Shown: positions 1-8,153 of the stretch, in pieces
Layout of the letters: every line of letters begins with the position of its first letter
Numbering within the stretch: position 1 is the stretch's first letter
NCBI GenBank assembly: GCA_964396055.1
Contig: CAYNDV010000043.1
Location: 1 to 31,109, forward strand
Length of the DNA stretch: 31,109 bases
Reading direction: 5' to 3'
Source: CAYJPV01 sp964396055
GTDB lineage: Bacteria > Acidobacteriota > Vicinamibacteria > Vicinamibacterales > JAKQTR01
The notes under the pieces: generated by a model
Seen by the model: the letters and a program-made list of their open reading frames with translations, nothing else
Told to the model about the DNA's origin: nothing
Database searches by the model: none
Program-made: the position numbers and the translations under genes

Positions 1-1656
1 CCCGCCCGGGGCCCCGCCGGCCCGCCCGGGGCGGACACGGCTGCCCCGCTCGCGGCCGGCATGGTCTTTCACTTCGGGCCCCGCGAAGGGCCCCCGCGCC
101 CACCCGGCAGCGCGGGTGTTGTCGTGCCCTTCACGCCGCCCTCGCCCGCCGACGTGGCCGCCTGGCGCCGAACCATGCAGGACCGGGCCGAACGGGAACG
201 GCAGGTCGCCCCGGACGGGAACGTGGTGGACCGGGCGCGCGCCAACGCCGAGGCCGCCGCGCGCGCCGCCGAACGCCAGCGCCGCAAGGCCGAGTACCAG
301 GCGCGCATGAAGGACCTCGCAGCCGGCAAGGCCATGACCTTCACCGTCCAGATGGACGGAGCGGTGGTTGGGGAGGTGAACGCCACGGTCAACCGCCACC
401 GGATGATCGAGACCGTCCTGAGCCTGGCCCGCCGCGAACGGGGCGAAGTCCCCTTCGTGCTCGACACCGACAATGAGATTCACACCCTCGGCCCGCAGGA
501 CGGCGCCGTGGTGGAGGCGATGCGGCTCGATCGGGCCGCCCTCGCGTCCGTGCCGGGACAGAGCGCGCGCACCATCGGCGACTGGGTGGTGGTGACGCGG
601 CACGACGACTCGGGCATCGTGTTCGGGATCGCGAGGCCGCTGGCCGACTCCCTGCGCGACATGCGGATGGCCGCCGCCCGCAACCTCGGCCTCGGCCTGC
701 TGCTCATCGTCGGGGCCTTCGCGGGTATCGCGCCGCTGGCGTCGCGCTTGACGCGGCACCTCACGACGCTCACGGACGGCGTCCAGCGCCTCGCCGCCGG
801 CGAACGCGGCACGCGCGTCACCGTGGTGTCCCGCGACGAGGTGGGGGAACTGGCGCAGGCGTTCAACCGCATGGCCGGAGAGCTGGAGGCCCACGAGCGG
901 ATGCTCGTCGAGCAGGAGCGCCTCAAGCGCGAACTCGAACTGAGCCGGCAGATCCAGGTGGACATGCTGCCCCGCGCGCCGCTGCGCCTGGGCCTCACCG
1001 AGGTCACGGGCGTCTCGATGCCCGCCCGCGAAGTGGGCGGCGACTTCTTCAACTACTTCGCCCTGCCGGGCAACGCCCTGGGCCTCATCATGGGCGACGT
1101 GTCGGGCAAGGGCGTCGGCGCGGCGCTGCTGATGGCCAACATCCAGGCGACGCTGCGGGCCCGCCTGCCGCTCGAGCTCGACCTGCCCGCCCTGGTCGAC
1201 GCACTGGACCGCGACGTGGCCGCCAACACGCCGAACGCGGTGTACGTGACGTTGTTCATCGCCATTCTCGACGCCGGGCACGGCGAACTGCGCTACGTCA
1301 ACGCCGGGCACAACCCGCAGTACCTCATGCGGGCGGGTCGTAGCCCGATTGAATCGATGGCGGCCACGGGCCTGCCGGTAGGCCTGATGCCGGGCAACGG
1401 CTACGAGCAGCGGACCGTGAAGGTCGGCGCGGGAGATCTGCTGTTCCTGTATACGGATGGGACGGCGGAGGCCGAGAACGATGCGGGCGACATGTTCGGC
1501 TACGAGCGCCTGCAGAACGCCCTGGCCGCTGCCCCGCCGGCGGCATCCGCGGCAGACGTGCTGGCGGCGGTGGAAGCGGTCATCCGCGATTTCCGCGGCG
1601 CGGCCGAACCACTCGACGATGCGACCATGATGGCCGTGCGGGTGGGCACCAGTTAG
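1..1656 (+). CDS. HAMP/SpoIIE-type PP2C serine phosphatase (RsbU-like), 5' end outside window
   Basis: This is a membrane-anchored PPM/PP2C phosphatase of the RsbU/SpoIIE kind, which normally dephosphorylates an anti-sigma-factor antagonist. The reading frame is open to the window edge and the first ATG (61) has no ribosome site, so the true start probably lies upstream. Numbered from that Met, a Cache-like sensor region runs about 95-195, one membrane helix 207-226, HAMP 225-277 and a coiled linker 277-302. The phosphatase domain starts near 315 and has the metal-binding aspartates in EVGGDFF (D328) and GDVSGKG (D346), plus VNAGHNP, LYTDGT and a C-terminal DDATMM. The N-terminal 90 residues are Pro/Arg/Ala-rich and could not be classified. 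A first membrane helix is not visible and may lie upstream. No partner STAS or anti-sigma gene is in the window. The family call is firm and the target is unknown. Confidence 0.9.
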   Translation, partial: PARGPAGPPGADTAAPLAAGMVFHFGPREGPPRPPGSAGVVVPFTPPSPADVAAWRRTMQDRAERERQVAPDGNVVDRARANAEAAARAAERQRRKAEYQARMKDLAAGKAMTFTVQMDGAVVGEVNATVNRHRMIETVLSLARRERGEVPFVLDTDNEIHTLGPQDGAVVEAMRLDRAALASVPGQSARTIGDWVVVTRHDDSGIVFGIARPLADSLRDMRMAAARNLGLGLLLIVGAFAGIAPLASRLTRHLTTLTDGVQRLAAGERGTRVTVVSRDEVGELAQAFNRMAGELEAHERMLVEQERLKRELELSRQIQVDMLPRAPLRLGLTEVTGVSMPAREVGGDFFNYFALPGNALGLIMGDVSGKGVGAALLMANIQATLRARLPLELDLPALVDALDRDVAANTPNAVYVTLFIAILDAGHGELRYVNAGHNPQYLMRAGRSPIESMAATGLPVGLMPGNGYEQRTVKVGAGDLLFLYTDGTAEAENDAGDMFGYERLQNALAAAPPAASAADVLAAVEAVIRDFRGAAEPLDDATMMAVRVGTS

Positions 1657-1697
1657 CCGGAATCGGGACGCCGGCTCACCTCGCGGGTGGCTTGGTG

Positions 1698-1703
1698 TAT
1701 ACT
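1698..1703 (+). promoter_or_regulatory. candidate -10 box TATACT for the HTH/FG-GAP gene
   Basis: TATACT lies 32 nt before the ATG at 1735, placing transcription start near 1710. No good -35 is visible at 16-18 bp spacing. The identical hexamer is used at 10487-10492 on the other strand. Confidence 0.35.
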
Positions 1704-1734
1704 CCCGCCCCGTCGGGATCCGGCAACTTCCTGG

Positions 1735-3195
1735 ATGACACACCCCCCGGTCGCCCCCACGCCCAGCCCGCCGCGGCCGCGCCTCAACGGGTGGAAGGAG
1801 ATCGCTGCCCACATCGGCCGCGGTGTGCGAACCGCGCAACGGTGGGAGCGGGAGCTCGGCATGCCGGTCCATCGCCTGAACACCGGCACGGGCGAGTCGG
1901 TGTACGCCCAGCCGGACGAGATCGACGCGTGGATGGCCCGGCAGTCGCGAACCGCCCTGGTGTCCACCGAGGCCGACAGCCACGTGCCCGGGAACGGGCA
2001 TGGACACGTGGAGACCCGTGGCGGCGCAACCATCACGCTCGAGTCTGCGCCTGGCGCGGCTGGCGCCCGCCGAACCCGGCCGCTCCGCGCGTTTGCCCTC
2101 ACGGGTGCTGCGGGGATGGCCGTAGCGGTGCTCGTGGCGGCCGCGTCCATCGCCTGGTTGTGGCTGGCGCCGAGTCCGGGCGGAGGCCTGTTCGCCCGCA
2201 GGGTGCCGCCGTCCGGGCCGCAGCCCGCCGCACTGACGTTCGCCGGCAATGCCCTCACCTGCCACGACGCCGGTGGCCACGCGCTCTGGTCGGCGACGTT
2301 CGAACACCCCCTGACGGACCTGACGCTCGAGCCCCGCGACGTTGGCCGCCGGTCCTGGGGCGTCTGGGACCTCGACGGCGACGGCCGGAACGAGGTGGTG
2401 CTGGCGAGACGTCACCCGCAAGACCCGACGCTCTACGGCTTCGACAGCGACGGCACGCCACGATTCAGGCACCAGGTGCGACGCGAGGTCCGGTTCGGCG
2501 AGTACGCGTGCCCGCCGGTGTACTTCACGCACGTCTTCCAGGAGCAACGCCCGGACTTCCGCGGCACGTTCTTTGTCATCGGCCAGCACCCCCTCCACTT
2601 CCCCGCAGTGTTGCAGCGCCTGGACTCCGAGGGCCGGGTGCGCGGCGAGTACTGGAGCAACGGCTACCTGACGAGCTTGACCAGCGTCACGTTCGGAGAT
2701 CGGCCTGTGACGTTCGTCGGGGGGGCGTCCAACGAGATCGGCGGCGCCGCGCTGGCGGTGTTCTTCGGGAACATCGGCGGCTCGGCCCCGGCCCGGGAAG
2801 GGCGATACCGCTGCGAGGGGTGTCCGCCTGGGGGCCCGGACATCTTCCTCGTCTTCCCGCGATCGAGGCTCCAGGCCGCCCTGAATCACAACGCGTTCGT
2901 GAGCACGATCGTCCAGGTCGGCGCCGATCGCGTGGTCGTGGCGGTCCAGAATGCGGGCATTTCGACGCCGAACGAGCCGTGCTGCGGCGTCGCCTATTAC
3001 ACGCTCGATGCGGACTTCAACATCGTGGGCACCGAGTTGGGTCCGGACGTCGCCTCGACTCACCGCCAGTACGAAGTCATGGGCAAGGCCGGTCCCGGCA
3101 CGCGTTTCCGCGATCCCGACGACTTCTACCCCGTTCTGCGGTGGAACGGCGCCGGATTCGACTCCATCACCGACACGAGCGGCTACCCGCGCTGA
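1735..3195 (+). CDS. Membrane-tethered HTH protein with C-terminal FG-GAP-like sensor domain
   Basis: This looks like a one-component, ToxR-style regulator. A cytoplasmic MerR/excisionase-like helix-turn-helix (about 16-67, with WKEIAAHIG, RTAQRWERE and DEIDAWM) is followed by a linker, one strong membrane helix (119-145) and about 340 residues outside the cytoplasm. The outer part holds an FG-GAP/VCBS-like calcium loop, DLDGDGRNE (212-220), and extra cysteines (CEGC, CCG) that suit an extracytoplasmic domain. I chose ATG 1735 because the longer frame from 1687 begins inside the -10 box. The 486-aa protein follows the phosphatase by 78 nt and has its own candidate promoter. The DNA target is unknown; autoregulation or control of the downstream protease is only inference. 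It could also use the HTH for something other than DNA binding. Confidence 0.8.
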   Translation: MTHPPVAPTPSPPRPRLNGWKEIAAHIGRGVRTAQRWERELGMPVHRLNTGTGESVYAQPDEIDAWMARQSRTALVSTEADSHVPGNGHGHVETRGGATITLESAPGAAGARRTRPLRAFALTGAAGMAVAVLVAAASIAWLWLAPSPGGGLFARRVPPSGPQPAALTFAGNALTCHDAGGHALWSATFEHPLTDLTLEPRDVGRRSWGVWDLDGDGRNEVVLARRHPQDPTLYGFDSDGTPRFRHQVRREVRFGEYACPPVYFTHVFQEQRPDFRGTFFVIGQHPLHFPAVLQRLDSEGRVRGEYWSNGYLTSLTSVTFGDRPVTFVGGASNEIGGAALAVFFGNIGGSAPAREGRYRCEGCPPGGPDIFLVFPRSRLQAALNHNAFVSTIVQVGADRVVVAVQNAGISTPNEPCCGVAYYTLDADFNIVGTELGPDVASTHRQYEVMGKAGPGTRFRDPDDFYPVLRWNGAGFDSITDTSGYPR

Positions 3196-3239
3196 CTGCG
3201 GTGTGCCCCGGTGGCGCCACAAGCGTCCCGACCCCGGTG

Positions 3240-3245
3240 TAGACT
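3240..3245 (+). promoter_or_regulatory. candidate -10 box TAGACT for the tricorn gene
   Basis: TAGACT lies 42 nt before ATG 3288 in the 92-nt gap after the HTH gene, and a similar box (TATACT) precedes the previous gene. No convincing -35 is seen. This is weak evidence on its own. Confidence 0.25.
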
Positions 3246-3287
3246 GGTCGGGCCCTCGCGTTGGAATGGCCTCATCCGGAGTCGTCC

Positions 3288-6200
3288 ATGCTGCGACACA
3301 TTCGAACTACCCTCGCCCTGGCCTGCGCGTTCGCCCTTGGTCTCTCCTCCGCGGCCCTGGCCGGGACGCCCGCGAAGTTCATCCAGTACCCGGACGTCCA
3401 CAAGGACACCATCGTCTTCACCTGGGACCGGGACCTGTGGTCCGTGCCGGCCGCGGGCGGCGAAGCGCGCCGCCTGACGTCGCACCCGGGCACGGAGGAC
3501 TTCGCGCGGTTCTCGCCCGACGGGAAGACCGTGGCCTTCACGGGCCAGTACGAGGGCGCGGATGTCTATGTCATGGATGCCGGCGGCGGCACGCCGGCGC
3601 GCGTCACCTTCTACGGCACCGGCACCCGCCCGGTGGCCTGGACGCCAGACGGCCGCCGCATCATCTTCCGCTCCGGCCACGAGAACACGTTCAGGCCGAT
3701 CGTGAAGCTGTACGCGACGACGCCGGCGGGCGCGCTGCCCGATCGACTGCCGATGGACCGCGGCATCCTGGCGTCGTACTCGCCAGACGGCACGAAGATC
3801 GCCTACAACCGCCGCGGCAACGAGGAGTACTACTGGAAGCGCTACAAAGGCGGCCAGTACACCGACCTCTGGCTGTACGACACGGCCGCGAAGACGTTCA
3901 CGGCGCTCACCGACTACGTGGGCAAGAACGCCTACCCGATGTGGGTCGGCAGCCGGCTCTACTTCGTGTCGGACCGCGGAACGAACGGCATCGCCAACCT
4001 CTTCACCTATGACTTCGCGACGAAGCAGGTGGCGCAGGTGACCGATTTCGCGGACTTCGACGTCCAGATGCCCGAAACCGACGGCACCTCGATCGTCTTC
4101 GTCCGCGCCGGCGACCTTTATCTCCTCGATACCGCCACGAACAAGGCCCGCAAGGTGGACGTTCGCGTGCCGAGCGATCGCTGGCAACTGGCCGAGCGGA
4201 CCATCAATCCCCGCGACTACATCCACGCGATGGGCGCGTCGAACGACGGGAAGACGGCGGTCTTCGAGGCGCGCGGCGACATCTACCTGGTGACGGGCGA
4301 CGACCGCCAGCCGCCACGCAACCTGACGCGCACGCCGGGCACACGCGAACGCATGCCGCAACTCTCGCCCGACGGCGCGCGGGTAGCGTTCTACTCGGAC
4401 CGGTCCGGCACGTATCAGATCTACGCCCTCGACGTGGCCGATCCCGACAAGCCGTGGGACGCGCTCACCACGACGCTGGACCGGACCGCGTACCACCTGG
4501 ACTGGTCGCCGGACGGCACGAAGATCCTGTTCGGCAACAAGGACTTCACGTTGTTCTGGCTCGATATCGCCACCAAGGCCCTGACGACGATCGCCTCGTC
4601 GAACCAGTTGAAGAACGACGAGTTCTTCTGGGAAGTGAGCGACTACTCCTGGTCGCCCGACAGCCGCTGGGTCACCTACTCGTTCGTCGAGTTCAACCGC
4701 AACAACCGGGTGTTTCTCTACAGCCTGGATCAGAAGCGGAGCTATCCCCTGACCGACGGCTTCTACGACAGCATGAACCCGTCGTTCGACGCCAACGGCG
4801 AGTACCTGTACTTCCTGTCGTATCGCGACTTCACGACGCGCATCGACATCTTCGAGGACAACCACGTCATCCCCACCCCCGTGCAGGTGATGGCGGTGCA
4901 GCTGAAAGCCGGCCAGACGCCGCCGTTCGCCAGGGCGGTGACACCCGGGCAGAAGGACGATCCGCAGCCCTTCCGCATCGATCTGGCGGGCCTCGAGCAG
5001 CGGGTCTTCCCACTGCCGGTGAAGTCGGGCAACTACTTCTACCTCAAGGCCGGCAAGGGGTTCGTCACCTGGGCCGCGACCGACTTCTTCGGCGAGGCGG
5101 AGATCGAAACGGTCTTCACGCCGTCAGGCGAGGACAAGTGGGCGCTGCACGTCTTCGACATGGCCGCGCAACGCGAGGTCACGGTGGAGGGCACGATCAG
5201 CGACTGGCGGCTGTCCGCCAATCGCGAACACTACGTCGCCAGGAAGGGCGGCACCTACCACCTCGGCCCCGTGGACAAGCTGGCCGCATCGAAGGCTCTG
5301 GGCGCGGCACTCAACCTCGACCGGATGACGTATCGCGTGCAGCCGCTGGCGGAGTGGACGCAAATCTTCAACGACACCTGGCGCTGGTATGAGGATTTCT
5401 TCTACGACACCGGCTTCCACGGCAACGACTGGAAGGCAATCGGCGACAAGTTCCGGGTGCTGCTGCCCGGCCTCAACAACCGGGCGGAACTGAACACCCT
5501 GCTGTCACAGATGGTGGGGGAACTGAACGTGTCGCACACGTACGTGTCGGGCGGCGACCACGCCCCGGCGCAGTTGCCGCCCAACCCGGTATTCACCGGC
5601 CTGCTCGGCGCCGACATCGTGGCCGACCCGGCCGGCTACCCGCGCCTGGCCCGCATCCTGGGCCCGACGGTGTACAACCGCGACCTCACGGCCCCGCTCG
5701 CACGGCCGGACATCGACGTGCAGGACGGGGACTACCTGGTCGCCATCGACGGCCACGACATGAAGGGCCAGAACCCGTACCGGCATCTGCAGGTGACGCG
5801 GGGGCAGCGGGTCCGGGTGACGGTCAGCCGCACCCCGACGGCGGCCGGCGCGCGCACCTACGAGGTGGAGCCCATCCGCTCGGAGGGCGACCTGCGGTAC
5901 CACCGCTGGGTGGCCGGGAACATCGCCGCGGTGCTCACGGCGTCCCGCGGCGACCTGGGCTACGCGCACATCACGGCGATGAGCACGAACAACATCGGCC
6001 AGTTCGACAAGTACTGGCGCGCCTTCCGCGACAAGAAGGGTTTCATCATCGACGTGCGCGGCAACGGCGGCGGGTGGACCGAGTACTTCATCATCGACAA
6101 GTTCGAGCGGAAGATGGTGGCCCACAACGTCCTGCGGGGCATGACGCCGTTCCGGTACCCCGGCTCGGTGGCGACCGGCCCGATTGCCGCCATCACCAAC

Positions 6201-6548
6201 GAGTACAACGGGTCGGACGGCGAAGCCTTCCTCGAGCACTTCAAGGCCCGGAAGATCGGCACGGTCATCGGCATCCCGTCCTGGGGCGGTCTGGTGGGCA
6301 TCATCAACGGCCAGACCACCATCGACGGCGGCACGGTGCACCAGTCGAACAACGCCTTCTACAACGACAAGGGCCAGTGGCTCGTCGAGGGCCACGGCGT
6401 CGATCCCGACATCCTGCTCGACAACGACCCGGCGTCCGCGTCGGCGGGCCGGGATCTGCAACTCGACAAGGCCATCGAAGTGCTGCTGCAGCAGATTAAG
6501 GCGAAGCCCTTCACGTGGCCGCCGGTGCCGGGGTACCCGAAGAGATAG
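3288..6548 (+). CDS. Tricorn protease homolog, secreted
   Basis: This is a large tricorn-family serine protease (S41) that trims peptides. The 1086-aa protein starts at ATG 3288, preceded by GGAG at 3278-3281; the TTG nine codons earlier would put charged residues before the signal peptide (about 1-25, ending ALA). The order is an N-terminal WD40-like beta-propeller region with repeated 'SPDG' strands (about 25-640), a tricorn C1 region, a PDZ domain (about 760-850) and the C-terminal S41 core. The expected catalytic residues are visible: Ser749-His750 in NVSHTY, the nucleophile Ser976 in YNGSDGE, and Glu1034 in VEGHGVDPD, corresponding to Ser745/His746, Ser965 and Glu1023 of Thermoplasma tricorn. 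The signal peptide implies extracytoplasmic peptide degradation, unlike the archaeal cytosolic enzyme. The protein is intact and full length, and the following array starts 4 nt after its stop. Confidence 0.95.
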   Translation: MLRHIRTTLALACAFALGLSSAALAGTPAKFIQYPDVHKDTIVFTWDRDLWSVPAAGGEARRLTSHPGTEDFARFSPDGKTVAFTGQYEGADVYVMDAGGGTPARVTFYGTGTRPVAWTPDGRRIIFRSGHENTFRPIVKLYATTPAGALPDRLPMDRGILASYSPDGTKIAYNRRGNEEYYWKRYKGGQYTDLWLYDTAAKTFTALTDYVGKNAYPMWVGSRLYFVSDRGTNGIANLFTYDFATKQVAQVTDFADFDVQMPETDGTSIVFVRAGDLYLLDTATNKARKVDVRVPSDRWQLAERTINPRDYIHAMGASNDGKTAVFEARGDIYLVTGDDRQPPRNLTRTPGTRERMPQLSPDGARVAFYSDRSGTYQIYALDVADPDKPWDALTTTLDRTAYHLDWSPDGTKILFGNKDFTLFWLDIATKALTTIASSNQLKNDEFFWEVSDYSWSPDSRWVTYSFVEFNRNNRVFLYSLDQKRSYPLTDGFYDSMNPSFDANGEYLYFLSYRDFTTRIDIFEDNHVIPTPVQVMAVQLKAGQTPPFARAVTPGQKDDPQPFRIDLAGLEQRVFPLPVKSGNYFYLKAGKGFVTWAATDFFGEAEIETVFTPSGEDKWALHVFDMAAQREVTVEGTISDWRLSANREHYVARKGGTYHLGPVDKLAASKALGAALNLDRMTYRVQPLAEWTQIFNDTWRWYEDFFYDTGFHGNDWKAIGDKFRVLLPGLNNRAELNTLLSQMVGELNVSHTYVSGGDHAPAQLPPNPVFTGLLGADIVADPAGYPRLARILGPTVYNRDLTAPLARPDIDVQDGDYLVAIDGHDMKGQNPYRHLQVTRGQRVRVTVSRTPTAAGARTYEVEPIRSEGDLRYHRWVAGNIAAVLTASRGDLGYAHITAMSTNNIGQFDKYWRAFRDKKGFIIDVRGNGGGWTEYFIIDKFERKMVAHNVLRGMTPFRYPGSVATGPIAAITNEYNGSDGEAFLEHFKARKIGTVIGIPSWGGLVGIINGQTTIDGGTVHQSNNAFYNDKGQWLVEGHGVDPDILLDNDPASASAGRDLQLDKAIEVLLQQIKAKPFTWPPVPGYPKR

Positions 6549-6552
6549 GGGC

Positions 6553-6577
6553 GGTTCACGGTTCACGGTTCACGGTT
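6553..6577 (+). repeat. 7-bp tandem array, unit GGTTCAC (3.6 copies)
   Basis: Three perfect GGTTCAC units (6553-6559, 6560-6566, 6567-6573) plus GGTT begin 4 nt after the tricorn stop codon. The array is immediately followed by the palindrome at 6581-6610. Two other 7-bp arrays in this window sit in the same position relative to a gene end. Confidence 0.9.
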
Positions 6578-6580
6578 GTC

Positions 6581-6610
6581 GTGGCGTCCGGCTTCAGCCG
6601 GACGCTTCAC
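6581..6610. repeat. REP-like palindrome, possible bidirectional terminator
   Basis: GCGTCCGGC (6584-6592) and GCCGGACGC (6597-6605) form a perfect 9-bp stem around loop TTCA. Flanking GTG/CAC add three more pairs across a TT bulge. It lies between the convergent tricorn and permease genes. The GTGGCG start and GGCTTCAGCC core recur in the element at 16458-16510. No T-tract follows, so termination is inferred only from position. Confidence 0.7.
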
Positions 6611-6646
6611 GCGTGAGCCGGTCCCCCCGAAGCAGGGGATCGGGTT

Positions 6647-7975
6647 CTAACGTTTCCTGTTCCACACCCAGTACGCCGGCACGCCCAGCGCGATGATCGC
6701 GAGGCCGGCCAGGGCATTCAGGGGTTGCGTGATCAGCGTGTTCACCGCGATGTAGAAGGACGCCGCGATGAAGATGGCCGGCGTCACCGGGTAGCCCCAC
6801 GTCCGGTACGGCCGGGGCAGGTCCGGACGGGTCCGGCGCAGGATGAACACGGCACCCACGGTCAGGCCGAAGAAGATCCACTGGCCGAACACGACATAGG
6901 TGGCGAGCTGTTCGAAGGTGCCCGACAGGGTCAGCACCGCCGCCCACGCCCCCATGGCGAGAATCGACACGTGCGGCGTGTGGTACGCCGGGTGGACGGC
7001 GGCGAGTTGCTTGAAGAACACCCCGTCGCGCGCCATGGCGTAGAAGACCCGCGGCGCGGTGAGCACGTTGCCGTTGGCGGCGCCCGCGATGGAACAGAGG
7101 ATGACGGCCGCGATCAGCGCAGCGCCCGCGGGGCCGAACAGCACGCCCATCACGTCGGCGGCGATGCGGGTCGACCCGGCAATCCGCTCGATCGGGAAGA
7201 TCCACAGGTACGCGGCGTTGGCCACCAGATACAGCACGAGGACGAGGGCCGACCCCGCCAGCAGCCCGAGCGGAAGATCCCGGGTCGGGTTCTTCATCTC
7301 ACCGGCGCTGAACGTGACGATCTCCCACCCCTTGTAGGCCCACAGCGACGCCACCAGCGCCACGCCGAACGGCCCGATCAGGCTGCCGCCGGCGTCGGGC
7401 GCCGGCGCGGCCGCAAAGTGCGACGGCTGCCCGTCCCCCACGAGGAAGACCGCGGCCGACATGCCGACGATCCCCGCGAACTTGATGATCATCAGCGTGT
7501 TCTGGACAAACGCCCCGAATCTCGCCCCGGCGTAGTTGATGGCCAGCAGCAGGGCGATGAGGGCCAGGGCCACGGCCCTGGTGCCCCAGGGCGGCAGGTC
7601 CACGAAATACGGCAGGTACTTCGAGGCGAACGCCATGGCCAGCGTCGCCACGGCCCCGGAGTCGATGACCAGGAACAGCGTCCAGCCGAACAGGAACGCC
7701 GTCATGCGGCCGTAGGCCTCGCGCAGGAAGACGTACATCCCGCCGGCCTGGGGAAAAGCCGCGCCAAGTTCGGCAAAGGCCAGGGCGCCGAAGAAGCTCA
7801 GCGCGCCGCCCACCACCCAGACCGTAAACAGCAGGAACGGCGTCTTCACCTCGGCCGCCATCGTGGCCGGGACGATGAAGATGCCCGAGCCAATGACCGT
7901 GCCCACCAGGATGCCGATCACGCTGCCAAGGCCGAGCACCTTCGACAGTTCGCCGCCAGAGGAGGGTTCGCGCAT
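6647..7975 (-). CDS. APC-family amino-acid permease/exchanger
   Basis: This 442-aa inner-membrane protein has about 12 hydrophobic helices and belongs to the APC superfamily, closest in style to LAT/SteT-type exchangers. The family's unwound TM1 signature is present near the N-terminus (GTVIGSGIFIVPA, about 26-38). TM2 has the PQAGGMYVFLREAYG region, and TM6 lies around SLWAYKGWEIVTF. The C-terminal helices are preceded by the basic RRTRPDLPRPYR loop. The ATG is preceded by GGAG five nt upstream. The specific amino acid cannot be read from sequence. It is downstream of the TonB receptor gene on the same strand but separated by 178 nt of repeats and hairpins, so independent transcription or attenuated read-through are both possible. 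It converges on the tricorn gene; peptide breakdown plus amino-acid uptake is a plausible link but only inferred. Confidence 0.9.
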   Translation of the reverse strand: MREPSSGGELSKVLGLGSVIGILVGTVIGSGIFIVPATMAAEVKTPFLLFTVWVVGGALSFFGALAFAELGAAFPQAGGMYVFLREAYGRMTAFLFGWTLFLVIDSGAVATLAMAFASKYLPYFVDLPPWGTRAVALALIALLLAINYAGARFGAFVQNTLMIIKFAGIVGMSAAVFLVGDGQPSHFAAAPAPDAGGSLIGPFGVALVASLWAYKGWEIVTFSAGEMKNPTRDLPLGLLAGSALVLVLYLVANAAYLWIFPIERIAGSTRIAADVMGVLFGPAGAALIAAVILCSIAGAANGNVLTAPRVFYAMARDGVFFKQLAAVHPAYHTPHVSILAMGAWAAVLTLSGTFEQLATYVVFGQWIFFGLTVGAVFILRRTRPDLPRPYRTWGYPVTPAIFIAASFYIAVNTLITQPLNALAGLAIIALGVPAYWVWNRKR

Positions 7976-8003
7976 GGGATCTCCAGGGCGATGGGCCCTT
8001 CGA

Positions 8004-8031
8004 CTCGCCCTCCGGGCTCGCTCAGGGCGAG
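8004..8031. repeat. REP-like palindrome in the leader of the permease gene
   Basis: CTCGCCCT (8004-8011) and AGGGCGAG (8024-8031) form a perfect 8-bp stem around a 12-nt loop containing CGGGCTCGCTC. Its wording (CTTCGACTCGC ... GCTCAGGGC) resembles dispersed intergenic repeats of other GC-rich bacteria. That is recollection, not a search. Confidence 0.5.
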
Positions 8032-8053
8032 CCGTCGGGCCGTTGAAGTACGA

Positions 8054-8086
8054 CGGGCGCGCCGGTTCAATTTACCGGCGCGCCCG
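8054..8086. terminator. 13-bp perfect hairpin, candidate terminator for the TonB receptor gene
   Basis: CGGGCGCGCCGGT (8054-8066) pairs perfectly with ACCGGCGCGCCCG (8074-8086) around the AT-rich loop TCAATTT. It sits about 70 nt beyond the receptor stop on the minus strand, just past the 7-bp array. There is no T-run, so it may block exonucleases or act with Rho rather than terminate intrinsically. Confidence 0.55.
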
Positions 8087-8104
8087 CGCTGTTGAGAGGT
8101 GTTT

Positions 8105-8153
8105 CTTCTTGCTTCTTGCTTCTTGCTTCTGTCTTCTGTCTTCTGTCTTCTGT
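8105..8153 (-). repeat. Composite 7-bp tandem array: 4x ACAGAAG then 3x CAAGAAG
   Basis: Reading the minus strand from the receptor stop codon (8156-8154), four ACAGAAG units are followed without a gap by three CAAGAAG units, giving 49 bp of perfect 7-mers. The two unit types differ at two positions, as if one arose from the other and both were amplified. The array touches the stop codon with no spacer. Confidence 0.95.

Noticed and set aside
3183..4865. 560-codon minus-strand frame inside the tricorn gene
   Set aside because: Val/Arg-rich shadow of the propeller repeats, with no ribosome site or family.
8105..8153. CRISPR-like direct repeats
   Set aside because: Units are 7 bp with no spacers and no cas genes; it is a simple tandem array.
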